64,000 bases of DNA from Clostridiales bacterium (lineage in GTDB: Bacteria; Bacillota; Clostridia; Christensenellales; CAG-138). The translations under genes were made by a program, and so were the position numbers. Location of the stretch: NCBI GenBank assembly GCA_019416935.1, contig DXWI01000007.1, positions 40,788-104,787 on the forward strand. The letters are read 5' to 3'. Below, piece after piece: positions 47,549 to 56,573 of this stretch. The notes under the pieces are model-generated. The model was not told the origin of the DNA. It worked only from the letters and a program-made list of their open reading frames with translations, and searched no databases. The first letter of the stretch is position 1; every line of letters starts with the position of its first letter.

Positions 47549-48157
47549 ATGCATGCGACGGATCGAAATCATCTGTTGCTCTCGGGTATGGTGGACGCGG
47601 CCCCGCTGTACAGTCATACGCTGCAGGGGGAGACTTTTTATCGCGTGCCGCTGCGGGTGGAACGGTTGTCCGGCACGTCGGATCACCTGCCGGTCACCAT
47701 GCCCGAACGGCTGATACAGGGCGACATCCGCCCCGGTCTGTGGCTCAGCGTGGAGGGACAGCTGCGCAGCTACGACCGGTACGATGAAACCGGAAGGCAT
47801 CTGCTCATAACGGCGTATGCCCGGCACGCGGAGCCCTGCCTGGCGGCGGCCTCGGAGAACGAGGTGCAGCTCGAGGGTGCGGTGTGCCGGCCGCCGGTCT
47901 ACCGCTTGACCCCGTTGGGCCGCGAAATCACCGACCTTCTGATCGGCTGCAAGCGGCTCTATGGAAAAACGGACTATCTGCCGGTCATCGCGTGGGGCGG
48001 CTGCGCGCGCCGCACCGCCGCGCTGCCGCCGGGTCAGCGCCTTTCCGTTTTCGGGCGATTGCAGAGCCGTACCTATGAAAAGGCGCTCCCGAACGGAGCA
48101 ACAGAGGAGCGCGTCGCTTACGAGGTGTCCGCCTCCCGCATTGCGCTGCCCGTCTGA
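47549..48157 (+). CDS. Single-stranded DNA-binding-like protein with tandem OB folds
   Basis: A 202-residue protein in which residues about 10-100 and 105-200 each look like an OB fold. The second half (VQLEGAVCRPPVYRLTPLGR, then DYLPVIAWGG and GQRLSVFGRLQSR) matches SSB/PriB-like proteins closely. The N-terminal half (NHLLLSGMVDAAPLYSHTLQ, then FYRVPLRVERLSG) has the same pattern more weakly. The acidic C-terminal tip of canonical SSB is missing. The ATG at 47549 is 10 bases from GAGGAGG. Probably an auxiliary SSB. Confidence 0.75.
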   Translation: MHATDRNHLLLSGMVDAAPLYSHTLQGETFYRVPLRVERLSGTSDHLPVTMPERLIQGDIRPGLWLSVEGQLRSYDRYDETGRHLLITAYARHAEPCLAAASENEVQLEGAVCRPPVYRLTPLGREITDLLIGCKRLYGKTDYLPVIAWGGCARRTAALPPGQRLSVFGRLQSRTYEKALPNGATEERVAYEVSASRIALPV

Positions 48158-48290
48158 ACGCACGAAACCGATGCACAGCTTCCGCCGCTGCATGCGGTCC
48201 GGTTCATCGGAGGGCAGCGGAAAGGGCTCGCGGAATCCGCCGGAACAAACGGTTTACATAACACACCGATTTTTGGCGCACAATAGCCGC

Positions 48291-48668
48291 ATGATCTATG
48301 TGGCGCTGTTCGTCATCGGCGGGGCGATCTATGTGATGCTGGAGCTGTTCTGGCGCGGCAGGAGCCATGTCTCCATGGCCATTGCCGGGGGCGTGTCGCT
48401 CGTGCTGCTCTACGGCGTGTTCACCTATATGCCTGCCATGCCCCTGCTGCTCAAATGCGTTCTCGGCGCGTGCGTCATCACGGCGGTGGAGTTCATCACC
48501 GGCGCAATCGTCAACGTTCGTATGCGTCTTGCGGTGTGGGACTATTCCATGCTGCCGTACAACCTCTACGGCCAGATCTGCCTGCGGTATTCGCTGCTCT
48601 GGCTGCTCCTGTGCGTGCCGGCCTCGGTGCTGGTGGATTTCATTCAGGCGGTATACGGCCGGATTTAG
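48291..48668 (+). CDS. Putative ABC transporter permease (CmpB-like family) membrane protein
   Basis: A 125-residue protein with four hydrophobic segments and the motif VWDYSMLPYNLYGQICLRYS near residue 85, characteristic of the small family annotated as putative ABC transporter permease (PF06541 type). No ATPase partner is nearby and the transport role is unproven. No good ribosome site precedes the ATG, so the start could lie elsewhere. Confidence 0.7.
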   Translation: MIYVALFVIGGAIYVMLELFWRGRSHVSMAIAGGVSLVLLYGVFTYMPAMPLLLKCVLGACVITAVEFITGAIVNVRMRLAVWDYSMLPYNLYGQICLRYSLLWLLLCVPASVLVDFIQAVYGRI

Positions 48669-48715
48669 GGCCGTTTCCGCCTTGTTTTCTTATCGTAAAA
48701 ACACACAACCGTTTA

Positions 48716-48744
48716 TTTACACACTCGCGCTTCCATGCTATACT
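48716..48744 (+). promoter_or_regulatory. Promoter of ruvCAB
   Basis: TTTACA (48716-48721), 17-bp spacer, TATACT (48739-48744), about 33 bases before the GTG start. It may drive a long unit through proS, since no terminator is seen up to gpmI. Confidence 0.8.
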
Positions 48745-48776
48745 ATTGTTGAAAAAATATGTAAGGCGGTATTACT

Positions 48777-49274
48777 GTGCGGATTTTGGGGATCGACCCC
48801 GGCTACGCGATTCTCGGCTATGGCGTGATCGACACGGCTGGCACAAAAAATACGGTCGTGGATTATGGCGTGATCGAGACGAAGGCGGGCGAACCGTTCC
48901 CGGAAAGGCTGGAGAAACTCTATGCGGGCACGCGCCAGCTCATCGGTTTGTACAAACCGGATATGGCGGTGTTCGAGGAGCTGTTCTTCTACCGCAACAC
49001 CACCACCGCCATTGCCGTGGGCGCGGGGCGCGGCGTCGCGCTTCTGGCGGCCCAGCAGAGCGGCCTGCCGCTGTATGAGTATACGCCCATGCAGATCAAG
49101 CTGGCGGTCACCGGAAACGGGCACGCGGACAAGCATGCCGTTCAGCAGATGGTGCGCATGCTGCTGTCGCTGCCGAAGATTCCGAAGCCGGACGATGCGG
49201 CCGACGCGCTGGCCTGCGCGCTGTGCCGCGCCTGCACGATCGGCCCGGCGGCGGAGGAATACCGCATCCAATAG
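48777..49274 (+). CDS. ruvC: Holliday junction endonuclease RuvC
   Basis: Resolves Holliday junctions by paired cleavage. The 165 residues keep the catalytic acidic residues of the RNase H fold: Asp7 in GIDPGY, Glu in FEELFFY (about 68), and the C-terminal Asp pair in KPDDAADALA. The start is GTG after AAGGCGG. It heads a ruvC-ruvA-ruvB cluster that encodes the whole branch-migration and resolution machine. Confidence 0.96.
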   Translation: MRILGIDPGYAILGYGVIDTAGTKNTVVDYGVIETKAGEPFPERLEKLYAGTRQLIGLYKPDMAVFEELFFYRNTTTAIAVGAGRGVALLAAQQSGLPLYEYTPMQIKLAVTGNGHADKHAVQQMVRMLLSLPKIPKPDDAADALACALCRACTIGPAAEEYRIQ

Positions 49275-49300
49275 CGATACAACGAAACGGAGGGAGAGCC

Positions 49301-49888
49301 TTGTACGCATATATCAGCGGCACCGTGGATCAGGTGCTCAGTGACCGCGCAATCATCGAGGCGGTCGGTGTGGGGTACGAACTGCTGTGCAGTGGCATGA
49401 CGCTCAAGCAGCTTGCGCCCGGCAAACCCGCGCGGCTGTATGCGCATCTGCATCTGGCTGAAGGCGTGATGGCGCTCTATGGATTTTTTGACACCGCCGA
49501 ACGGGAGATGTTCCGGCGGCTGATCGGCATCACGCGCGTCGGCCCGAAGGTGGCGCTGTCGGTGCTGTCGGTGCTCACCCCGCCGGATGTTGCGGCGGCG
49601 GTTGTCACGCAGAACGCCGCGGCGTTTGAGCGCGTGCCGGGCATGGGCAAAAAGACGGCGCAGCGCGTGCTGCTCGAGCTCAAGGAAAAGGTGGAAACGA
49701 CCGAGATGGCGGGAGCGGCCGGCAGCATGGTCGACGAGGCCGGCGTGGATATCCGTGCGGAGGCCGTTGCGGCGCTCGTTTCGCTCGGATATGACGGTCT
49801 GTCCGCTTCCCGCGCGGTGACTGCCGCGGGAGCGGCCGACAGCGTGGAACAGCTGATCCGGCTTGCGCTCGGCAAGCTGGCCAAGTAG
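49301..49888 (+). CDS. ruvA: Holliday junction branch migration protein RuvA
   Basis: Tetrameric junction-binding subunit that loads RuvB. The 195 residues contain the N-terminal OB fold (YAYISGTVDQVLSDRAIIEA), two helix-hairpin-helix motifs (LIGITRVGPKVALSVLS and RVPGMGKKTAQRVLLELKEK) and the C-terminal RuvB-binding domain (ALVSLGYDGLSASRAV). The start is TTG after GGAGGGAG. It begins 26 bases after ruvC. Confidence 0.95.
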   Translation: MYAYISGTVDQVLSDRAIIEAVGVGYELLCSGMTLKQLAPGKPARLYAHLHLAEGVMALYGFFDTAEREMFRRLIGITRVGPKVALSVLSVLTPPDVAAAVVTQNAAAFERVPGMGKKTAQRVLLELKEKVETTEMAGAAGSMVDEAGVDIRAEAVAALVSLGYDGLSASRAVTAAGAADSVEQLIRLALGKLAK

Positions 49889-49898
49889 GGGGGAGGAC

Positions 49899-50921
49899 AT
49901 GGAAGAAAGGCTCATCAGTTCCTCCATGCGCGAGGAAGAGGCCAAAACGGAATACAGCCTTCGCCCGCATTTTTTGAACGAATACATCGGTCAGGACGCG
50001 GTCAAGGAGCATATGCGTATCTACATCGCCGCCGCCAAGAACCGCGGCGAATCGCTCGACCATGCGCTGCTCTACGGCCCGCCCGGTCTCGGAAAAACGA
50101 CGCTCGCGGGCATTATTGCCAACGAGATGGGCGTGTCGCTGCGCGTGACTAGCGGCCCTGCCATCTCCCATGCGGGTGATCTGGCGGCGCTTTTAACGAA
50201 CCTGTCCCCGGGCGATGTGCTGTTTATCGACGAGATCCATCGGCTCAACGCCAACGTGGAGGAGGTGCTCTATCCGGCGATGGAGGACTTTGCGCTCGAC
50301 ATCATCATCGGCAAGGGCCCGTCGGCGCGGAGTATCCGGCTCGATCTGCCGCGCTTCACGCTCATCGGCGCGACCACGCGGATGGGCATGCTGACTTCGC
50401 CCCTGCGGGATCGCTTCGGCATCAAGGAGCAGCTTGAGATGTATACGCCGGAATCGCTCATGCAGATCGTCGTGCGCAGCGCGGAGATTTTACAGATCGA
50501 GATCGACGGCGAGGGCGCGATTGAGATCGCATCGCGCGCACGCGGGACGCCGCGCATCGCCAACCGACTGCTGCGCCGCGTGCGGGACGTGGCCGAGGTG
50601 CGCGGCAGCGGCCGTATCGACCTTGCTGCGGCACAGGACGGGCTGGGTATGCTCGCCATCGACGAGCTGGGGCTCGACGCCGTTGACCGGCGGATGCTGG
50701 AAACCATGATCGTCAAGTTTCAGGGCCGTCCGGTCGGACTCGACACCATTGCGGCGGCGACCGGCGAGGACGCCACCACCATCGAGGATGTGTACGAACC
50801 GTATCTGCTGCAGCTCGGGTTTATCGCGCGCACGCCGCGCGGCCGCATCGTGATGCCGGCCGGCTATCAGCACATGGGCTTTCAGCCCCCTGCCGCAGAG
50901 CAGATGAAATTGGAGGTATAA
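49899..50921 (+). CDS. ruvB: Holliday junction branch migration helicase RuvB
   Basis: Hexameric AAA+ motor for branch migration. The 340 residues carry Walker A GPPGLGKTT (about 62), Walker B DEIHRLN, sensor GATTRMG and the winged-helix C-terminal DNA-binding domain ending GRIVMPAGYQHMG. GGGAGG is 2-5 bases before the ATG, which lies 10 bases after ruvA. Confidence 0.97.
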   Translation: MEERLISSSMREEEAKTEYSLRPHFLNEYIGQDAVKEHMRIYIAAAKNRGESLDHALLYGPPGLGKTTLAGIIANEMGVSLRVTSGPAISHAGDLAALLTNLSPGDVLFIDEIHRLNANVEEVLYPAMEDFALDIIIGKGPSARSIRLDLPRFTLIGATTRMGMLTSPLRDRFGIKEQLEMYTPESLMQIVVRSAEILQIEIDGEGAIEIASRARGTPRIANRLLRRVRDVAEVRGSGRIDLAAAQDGLGMLAIDELGLDAVDRRMLETMIVKFQGRPVGLDTIAAATGEDATTIEDVYEPYLLQLGFIARTPRGRIVMPAGYQHMGFQPPAAEQMKLEV

Positions 50922-50924
50922 CGC

Positions 50925-51698
50925 ATGCGCAAAAAGGAACTGATGCAGCAGCTCGCTGCGCGCGACGAGCGGATCGTTCAGCTCGAACAGCGGATCAGCA
51001 CGATGGACGGCCTGATCGACGGGTACCATTCCCGCGAACAGGCGATCGTCAGCGCGCTCACCCATGCGCATGAGACGGCGGCAGCCGTGGTGGCCGATGC
51101 GGAGAAGCGCGCCGCCGCCATCACGGAAGAAGCGGAGCGCGAGGCGGCAAGGCGGCTTCAGACGGCCGATCGGCAGGCCGAGGCGCAGCTCGAAAAGGCG
51201 CGCCGCGAGAGCGCGCAGCTGCTTTCGCAGGCTGAGGCGACGGTGGCGGAGTATGAAACGGTCATTGAGGCCTACAACGCAGAGCTCGACCGCGCGGCCG
51301 CAGAGGCGAGCGCCAATGCCGAGCGGTTTGCGGCGTTCAGCCGGAACCGGCGGATTCAGCCGTCCGGTCTCGGCGCCGAAACGGAGGGACTGCATGAACT
51401 GCCGTATGCCGAACCGGTGGATCTGCCGGATGCGGGCGACAGCCCGGCACAGCTCATGCAGAACATTTACCGCATCCAGAACCGCGTACCGCCGGAGCCG
51501 AACGATCTGGAGCCGCTGTTCGGGCCGTCGGCACTTGTACAGGAGCCGGCCGGCCAAAGCGCGGAGCCGGCCGCGGAAGCGGAGGAGGAGCGCGTTCCGA
51601 CGCTCAACGATCTGCTGCCGCAGGAGAGGACGAATGCGCAGGCGCCGTCGTTGGACGACCTGCTGGAAGAAATTATCAGAGCGGGAGAACAAAAATAA
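50925..51698 (+). CDS. Coiled-coil protein, unknown function
   Basis: A 257-residue hydrophilic protein. Residues 1-135 are a nearly continuous heptad-patterned helix rich in Ala, Glu, Arg and Gln (for example AERFAAFSRNRR after a long coil), resembling DivIVA-like or septation-site coiled coils. The C-terminal half is Pro/Glu-rich, with short conserved-looking segments (PTLNDLLPQERTNAQ, SLDDLLEEIIR). It starts 3 bases after ruvB and overlaps proS by one base. Role unknown; cotranscription with ruvAB may be positional only. Confidence 0.65.
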   Translation: MRKKELMQQLAARDERIVQLEQRISTMDGLIDGYHSREQAIVSALTHAHETAAAVVADAEKRAAAITEEAEREAARRLQTADRQAEAQLEKARRESAQLLSQAEATVAEYETVIEAYNAELDRAAAEASANAERFAAFSRNRRIQPSGLGAETEGLHELPYAEPVDLPDAGDSPAQLMQNIYRIQNRVPPEPNDLEPLFGPSALVQEPAGQSAEPAAEAEEERVPTLNDLLPQERTNAQAPSLDDLLEEIIRAGEQK

Positions 51699-53146
51699 TG
51701 GCGAAGAACAACAAGAACGAAGGATTTGTCACACAGATTGCATCGCGGCAGGAGAACTTCCCCCAATGGTATACCGACGTGGTGCTCAAGACCGATATGA
51801 TGGACTATTCCGAGGTGCGCGGCTGCATGGTCATCAAACCGTACGGCTACCGCGTCTGGGAGCTCATCCAGCAGGATCTGGACGGGAAGTTTAAGGCGAC
51901 CGGCCACCAGAACGCCTATTTCCCGATGTTCATCCCGGAGAGCCTGCTCAAGAAGGAGGCCGAGCATGTGGAGGGCTTTGCGCCCGAGGTGGCTTGGGTT
52001 ACCCATGGCGGCGACGAGCTGCTCACGGAGCGCCTCTGCGTGCGCCCGACCAGCGAGACGATCATCTGCTCGATGTACAGCAAATGGATTCAGTCGTATC
52101 GCGACCTGCCGCTGCTGCTGAACCAGTGGTGCAACGTTGTTCGCTGGGAGAAAAATACGCGCCCGTTCCTGCGCACGAGCGAATTCCTCTGGCAGGAGGG
52201 GCACACCGCGCACGCCACGTTTGAGGAGGCACAGGCGGAGACCATCCAGCAGCTGCACACCTATCGCGATTTCATGGAGAACACGCTCGCCATCCCGGTC
52301 ATCTGCGGCCGCAAGAGCGAGAACGAGAAGTTTGCCGGCGCGTATGCGACCTATACGCTCGAGGCCATGATGCAGGACGGCAAGGCGCTGCAGATGGGCA
52401 CCAGCCACAACCTGTCCGATCATTTTGCCAAGGCGTATGAGATCAACTATCTGTCCAAGGAAGGCAGGCTCGAACCGTGCTACACGACCTCATGGGGCGT
52501 GTCCACCCGCATGATCGGCGGTATGATCATGGTGCACGGCGACGACCGCGGCCTCGTCATGCCGCCGCGCGTGGCCCCCATTCAGGCCGTGATCCTGCCC
52601 ATCGCCATGCACAAGCCCGGCGTACTGGAAAAGGCGGACGAGCTGTACAAAGCGCTCACCGCTCAGGGCATTCGCGCCAAGGTGGACGACCGCGACCAGA
52701 GCGCTGGCTGGAAGTTCAACGAATGGGAGATGAAGGGCGTGCCCGTGCGCATCGAGGTCGGCCCGCGTGACATCGAGAACGGTCAGGTGATGGCGGTGCG
52801 CCGCGATTCGCTCGAAAAGCAGGCGCTGCCAATGGAGAACCTTGCCGATTCCATCAAGACGCTGCTTGACAGCGTACACGAGGGCATGTTCCAAAAGGCG
52901 CTCGCGTTCCGCGAAGCCAAGACGGTCGACGCCGATACGTTTGAAGCGCTCAGCGAGGGCGTGCAGACCGGCTTTGTTCGCGCCAATTGGTGCGGCTGCA
53001 GCGAGTGCGAGGAGGAGATCAAGGCCAAGACCGGCGCGACGACGCGCTGCATGCCGTTTGACGGCGCGGACGCCCCGGAGGGTGCGGTGTGCGTGCATTG
53101 CGGCAAGCCCGCCAAGACGCGCATCTATTTTGCGAAGGCCTATTGA
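51698..53146 (+). CDS. proS: Prolyl-tRNA synthetase (short, archaeal-type ProS)
   Basis: Charges tRNA-Pro. At 482 residues it lacks the large editing insertion of the long bacterial form and matches the archaeal/eukaryal-like class: DVVLKTDMMDYSEVRGCMVI, class II motif 2 RWEKNTRPFLRTSEFLWQEG, RPTSETIICSMY and motif 3 GDDRGLVMPPRVAP. A C-terminal domain with a zinc-type cluster (CGCSECEEE...CVHCGKP) ends in IYFAKAY. Its start codon overlaps the previous stop. Confidence 0.96.
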   Translation: MAKNNKNEGFVTQIASRQENFPQWYTDVVLKTDMMDYSEVRGCMVIKPYGYRVWELIQQDLDGKFKATGHQNAYFPMFIPESLLKKEAEHVEGFAPEVAWVTHGGDELLTERLCVRPTSETIICSMYSKWIQSYRDLPLLLNQWCNVVRWEKNTRPFLRTSEFLWQEGHTAHATFEEAQAETIQQLHTYRDFMENTLAIPVICGRKSENEKFAGAYATYTLEAMMQDGKALQMGTSHNLSDHFAKAYEINYLSKEGRLEPCYTTSWGVSTRMIGGMIMVHGDDRGLVMPPRVAPIQAVILPIAMHKPGVLEKADELYKALTAQGIRAKVDDRDQSAGWKFNEWEMKGVPVRIEVGPRDIENGQVMAVRRDSLEKQALPMENLADSIKTLLDSVHEGMFQKALAFREAKTVDADTFEALSEGVQTGFVRANWCGCSECEEEIKAKTGATTRCMPFDGADAPEGAVCVHCGKPAKTRIYFAKAY

Positions 53147-53228
53147 TTGCGGTTTCGCCAAGGGGCCTGTTGATTGCGACCCGCATGCCGCAGCATGCAT
53201 GGGTTTTGCGAAGGCCTGTTGATTGCAG
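53128..53228 (+). repeat. Three degenerate copies of the proS 3' end
   Basis: The last codons and stop of proS (TTTTGCGAAGGCCTATTGAT, 53128 onward) recur at 53153-53179 (with indels, CCAAGGGGCCTGTTGATTGCG) and at 53204-53228 (TTTTGCGAAGGCCTGTTGAT). The spacing is irregular and the copies lie in the gap before the next gene. Confidence 0.75.
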
Positions 53229-53274
53229 CGCTCATGCTGCGGGAAAACTCATTATACAGGAACGGAGGCATTCC

Positions 53275-53877
53275 ATGAGAGCGGAAGCAAAGCGGTGGCT
53301 CATCCCGGCGGCGCTCCTTGCGTTGACCGTTCTGATTACGGCTCTGGTACGCGTGGCGGTGCCGCTGAGCGTGACCGTCGGCGGGCGCGATGCGGGCGTC
53401 TATGTCACACTGGGCGACAGCTGCATCTTTCTTGCCGTGCTGCTGTGCGGCGCGCCTTGGGGCACGCTGATCGCGGCGCTGGGCATGGCGATTGCCGATC
53501 TGATCGTGGGAAGCTACTCGTACATCATCGGCAGCTTTCTCATCAAAGGCGGCACGGCGCTTTTCATCGGCGCAGCAATTCGGCGGCTCGTACCGCAGGG
53601 CGGGACCCGCCGCCCCGGCTGGAAAAGCTGTTTCCGGGCGGCGCTGCTGGCCGAGGCCGTGATGGTGGTCGGGTATTTTGTGTATGATCTGACCGTGTTC
53701 GGACAGTATCTGGTGGCGGCTTACGAGATCCCGCTCAATCTGTTGCAGGGGCTCGTCTGCGGCGCGGCGGGCGCATGGCTGCTTCGGTATTTCCCGGCAG
53801 AACTGCGCGGCCGGTGCGATCCGTCCGGCCGGGCGGCGGCCTTCAGGCAGCAGGGCGCGAGAAGGAGAGTGCGCTAA
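53275..53877 (+). CDS. ECF transporter S component
   Basis: A 200-residue integral membrane protein with about five or six spans. The sequence GVYVTLGDSCIFLAVLLCGA followed by GMAIADLIVGSYSYIIGSFLIKGG is typical of vitamin/cofactor-type S components that bind the substrate for an ECF importer. No energy-coupling (EcfA/T) genes are present here, so it would use shared ones elsewhere. The substrate cannot be predicted. GGAGG lies 7 bases before the ATG. Confidence 0.82.
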   Translation: MRAEAKRWLIPAALLALTVLITALVRVAVPLSVTVGGRDAGVYVTLGDSCIFLAVLLCGAPWGTLIAALGMAIADLIVGSYSYIIGSFLIKGGTALFIGAAIRRLVPQGGTRRPGWKSCFRAALLAEAVMVVGYFVYDLTVFGQYLVAAYEIPLNLLQGLVCGAAGAWLLRYFPAELRGRCDPSGRAAAFRQQGARRRVR

Positions 53878-53878
53878 G

Positions 53879-54586
53879 ATGCGGCTGACGGTACTGGGCT
53901 GCTTCGGCCCGTTCCCGGCGGCAGGCAGCGCCTGTTCCGGGTATCTCGTCGAGAGCGGGTACACACGGCTGCTGCTCGACTGCGGCAGCGGCGTGCTGCG
54001 CAACCTGTTCAGGGTGTGCCCGCTGTCCGGGCTGAGCGGCGCGGTGATCAGCCATCTGCACATGGATCATGCATCCGACCTCGGCGTACTGCGCTATGCG
54101 CTTGAGCAAAGCGGGCAGCGGCTGCCGATTGTTGCACCGGGAACGCCGGCGGACGCAGCGGCGCTGTTCCTTGACCACGAGGCGTTTTTATGGGAGCCGT
54201 CCGAACCGGCGCGCGCCTACACGTTCGGCTGTCTGACGGTGCGCCTGTTTTCGGTACGGCATCCGGTGGAGACGTACGCCGTTTCGGTGACGGACGGAAT
54301 CAGGACGCTGTTCTATACAGGCGATACCGGGTATTTTCCCGCGCTTGCGGACGATGCTGCGGGAGCGGACGTGCTCCTTGCCGACACCTGCTTTTCGGAG
54401 GCGGCCGCGGCAAGCAAACCGGGGCTGCACATGTCGGCATCCCAAGCGGCAAGGCTTCTGCGGGAGGCGGGCGCGGGGCGATTGCTGTGCACGCACCGCT
54501 TCGGCGGAGGCGAACCGGACAAGCAGCCGGACAGCGGGGTGGCCTTGGCCGAGTTTGTACAAGAGATGACAACCTATGATATCTGA
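53879..54586 (+). CDS. MBL-fold metallohydrolase
   Basis: A 235-residue metallo-beta-lactamase fold protein of the RNase Z/YhfI-like branch. It shows TVLGCFGPFPAAGSACSGYL, the zinc motif SHLHMDHASDLG (about 56-67), FYTGDTGYFPALAD and a final catalytic His in LCTHRFGG. Members act as RNases, phosphodiesterases or unknown hydrolases. It starts one base after the transporter gene and 19 bases before pgk. Confidence 0.85.
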   Translation: MRLTVLGCFGPFPAAGSACSGYLVESGYTRLLLDCGSGVLRNLFRVCPLSGLSGAVISHLHMDHASDLGVLRYALEQSGQRLPIVAPGTPADAAALFLDHEAFLWEPSEPARAYTFGCLTVRLFSVRHPVETYAVSVTDGIRTLFYTGDTGYFPALADDAAGADVLLADTCFSEAAAASKPGLHMSASQAARLLREAGAGRLLCTHRFGGGEPDKQPDSGVALAEFVQEMTTYDI

Positions 54587-54605
54587 AAAAAGGAGATAGA
54601 TCACA

Positions 54606-55793
54606 ATGGCAAAAAAGACGATTGAAGACATCAATGTAACCGGTAAAAAGGTTCTCGTGCGCGTGGATTTCAACGTGCCGCTGACCGAGGACGGTCAGGT
54701 TTCGGATGATAAGCGCATCGTTGCGGCGCTGCCGACCATCCGCTATCTGCTCGACCACAATGCGAAGGTCATCCTTTGCTCACATCTCGGCCGCCCGAAG
54801 GGAAAGCCGGACCCGAAGTTCTCGCTCGCACCGGTCGGCGCGCGCCTGTCCGAGCTGCTGCCGGATACGAAGATCTGGTTTGCGGAGGATACCATCGGCG
54901 AGAGCGCAAAGACCGCGATCGATGACATGAAGGATGGCGAGATCGTTCTGCTCGAGAACGTGCGCTTCTATAAGGAAGAGACCGACAACGATCCGGCGTT
55001 TGCCAAGGCGCTCGCATCGCTGGCCGATATCTATGTTTCCGACGCGTTCGGCACCGTGCATCGCGCGCATGCATCCACCGCAGGCGTGGCGGCCTATCTG
55101 CCGGCCGTCGCGGGCTATTTGATCGGCAAGGAGCTCGGCGTGATGGGTAAGGCGCTCGAAAACCCGGAGCGTCCGTTCGTCGCGATTCTCGGCGGTGCGA
55201 AGGTGGCGGACAAGATCGGCGTTATCACCAACCTGTTGAACAAGTGCGACAGCCTCATCATCGGCGGCGGTATGGCCTACACGTTCCTCAAGGCGCAGGG
55301 TTATGAGATCGGCGATTCCCTGCTCGACGCGGAGAGCATCGATTTGGCCAAATCGCTCATGCAGCAGGCGAAGGACAAGGGCGTCAATCTGCTCCTCCCG
55401 GTTGACAATGTGGTCGCGGATCGCTTTGACGCGGATGCGGATCACAAGGTCGTCAAGTCCACCGATATTCCGGCGGGCTGGCAGGGCATGGACATCGGGC
55501 CGGAGACGGTCAAGCTGTTTGCGAAGACCATCGAAGCCGCAAAGACGGTCATCTGGAACGGGCCGATGGGCGTGTTCGAGTTTCCGGCATTCGCCGAGGG
55601 TACCAAGCAGGTCGCGGCTGCCTGCGCCGAATGCGAGGGTACGACGATCATCGGCGGCGGCGATTCGGCATCGGCCGTCAAGAAGCTTGGCTTTGCCGGC
55701 AAGATGACGCACATCTCCACCGGCGGCGGCGCATCGCTTGAGTTCCTCGAGGGCAAGGTGCTGCCCGGCGTGGCCGTGCTGAATGACAAATAA
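54606..55793 (+). CDS. pgk: Phosphoglycerate kinase
   Basis: Glycolytic enzyme forming ATP from 1,3-bisphosphoglycerate. The 395 residues have the standard motifs VLVRVDFNVPLTEDGQV, SHLGRPKG, DAFGTVHRAHAS, FVAILGGAKVADKIGV and the C-terminal GGGDSASAVKKLG/ISTGGGASLEFLEGK. AAAGGAG is about 10 bases upstream. First of the contiguous set pgk-tpiA-gpmI, three consecutive lower-glycolysis functions. No gap gene is present in the window. Confidence 0.98.
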   Translation: MAKKTIEDINVTGKKVLVRVDFNVPLTEDGQVSDDKRIVAALPTIRYLLDHNAKVILCSHLGRPKGKPDPKFSLAPVGARLSELLPDTKIWFAEDTIGESAKTAIDDMKDGEIVLLENVRFYKEETDNDPAFAKALASLADIYVSDAFGTVHRAHASTAGVAAYLPAVAGYLIGKELGVMGKALENPERPFVAILGGAKVADKIGVITNLLNKCDSLIIGGGMAYTFLKAQGYEIGDSLLDAESIDLAKSLMQQAKDKGVNLLLPVDNVVADRFDADADHKVVKSTDIPAGWQGMDIGPETVKLFAKTIEAAKTVIWNGPMGVFEFPAFAEGTKQVAAACAECEGTTIIGGGDSASAVKKLGFAGKMTHISTGGGASLEFLEGKVLPGVAVLNDK

Positions 55794-55826
55794 GCGATCA
55801 ATAAACGAAAGATTGAGGATAGGATT

Positions 55827-56573
55827 ATGAGAAAACCGATCATTGCGGGCAACTGGAAGATGAACATGATGCCTGCGGACGCCGAGGCGCTCGTTTCGGC
55901 GCTCATTCCGTTGGTAAAGGACGCCAAGTGTGATGTGGTCGTGTGCCCGCCGTATGTGGATCTCTCTGTGGTCAGCAGGCTCGTGAAGGGAACGAACATT
56001 CATCTGGGCGCACAGAACATCCACTGGGCGGCCAAGGGCGCTTTCACCGGCGAGGTGAGCGCGGATATGCTCAAGGCCTTCGGCGTGGAGTACGCCATCA
56101 TCGGCCACAGCGAGCGCCGACAGTATTTTGGCGAGACCGACGAGGGCGTGAACGCGCGCGCAAAGGCGGCCTTGGCCGCCGGCATCACGCCGATCATCTG
56201 CGTGGGTGAGACGCTTGAGCAGCGCGAGAGCGGCGTGACCGCGGCGTTCGTTTCCGGCCAGGCCAAGGCGGCGCTCGCCGGCATGAGCGAGGAGGACGTG
56301 AAATCGCTTGTGATCGCATACGAGCCGATTTGGGCCATCGGCACCGGTAAGACCGCGACTGCGGACGACGCCAACGCCACCATCGGCGTGATCCGCCGTG
56401 CGGTTGCCGAGGCGTTCGGTCAGGCCGTCGCGGACGAGGTTCGCATCCAGTACGGCGGCAGCATGAACCCGAAGAACGCCTCCGAACTCATGGCCATGCC
56501 GGAGATCGACGGCGGTCTGATCGGCGGCGCAAGCCTCAAGGCAGAGGACTTCTCGAAGGTGGTCAACTACTGA
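55827..56573 (+). CDS. tpiA: Triosephosphate isomerase
   Basis: Interconverts glyceraldehyde-3-phosphate and dihydroxyacetone phosphate. 248 residues with GNWKMNM at the start, the electrophilic His in IIGHSERRQYFGETDEGVN, the catalytic Glu in AYEPIWAIGTGKTAT and the phosphate loop YGGSMNPKNA...GGLIGGASL. Its stop overlaps the gpmI start. Confidence 0.98.
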   Translation: MRKPIIAGNWKMNMMPADAEALVSALIPLVKDAKCDVVVCPPYVDLSVVSRLVKGTNIHLGAQNIHWAAKGAFTGEVSADMLKAFGVEYAIIGHSERRQYFGETDEGVNARAKAALAAGITPIICVGETLEQRESGVTAAFVSGQAKAALAGMSEEDVKSLVIAYEPIWAIGTGKTATADDANATIGVIRRAVAEAFGQAVADEVRIQYGGSMNPKNASELMAMPEIDGGLIGGASLKAEDFSKVVNY

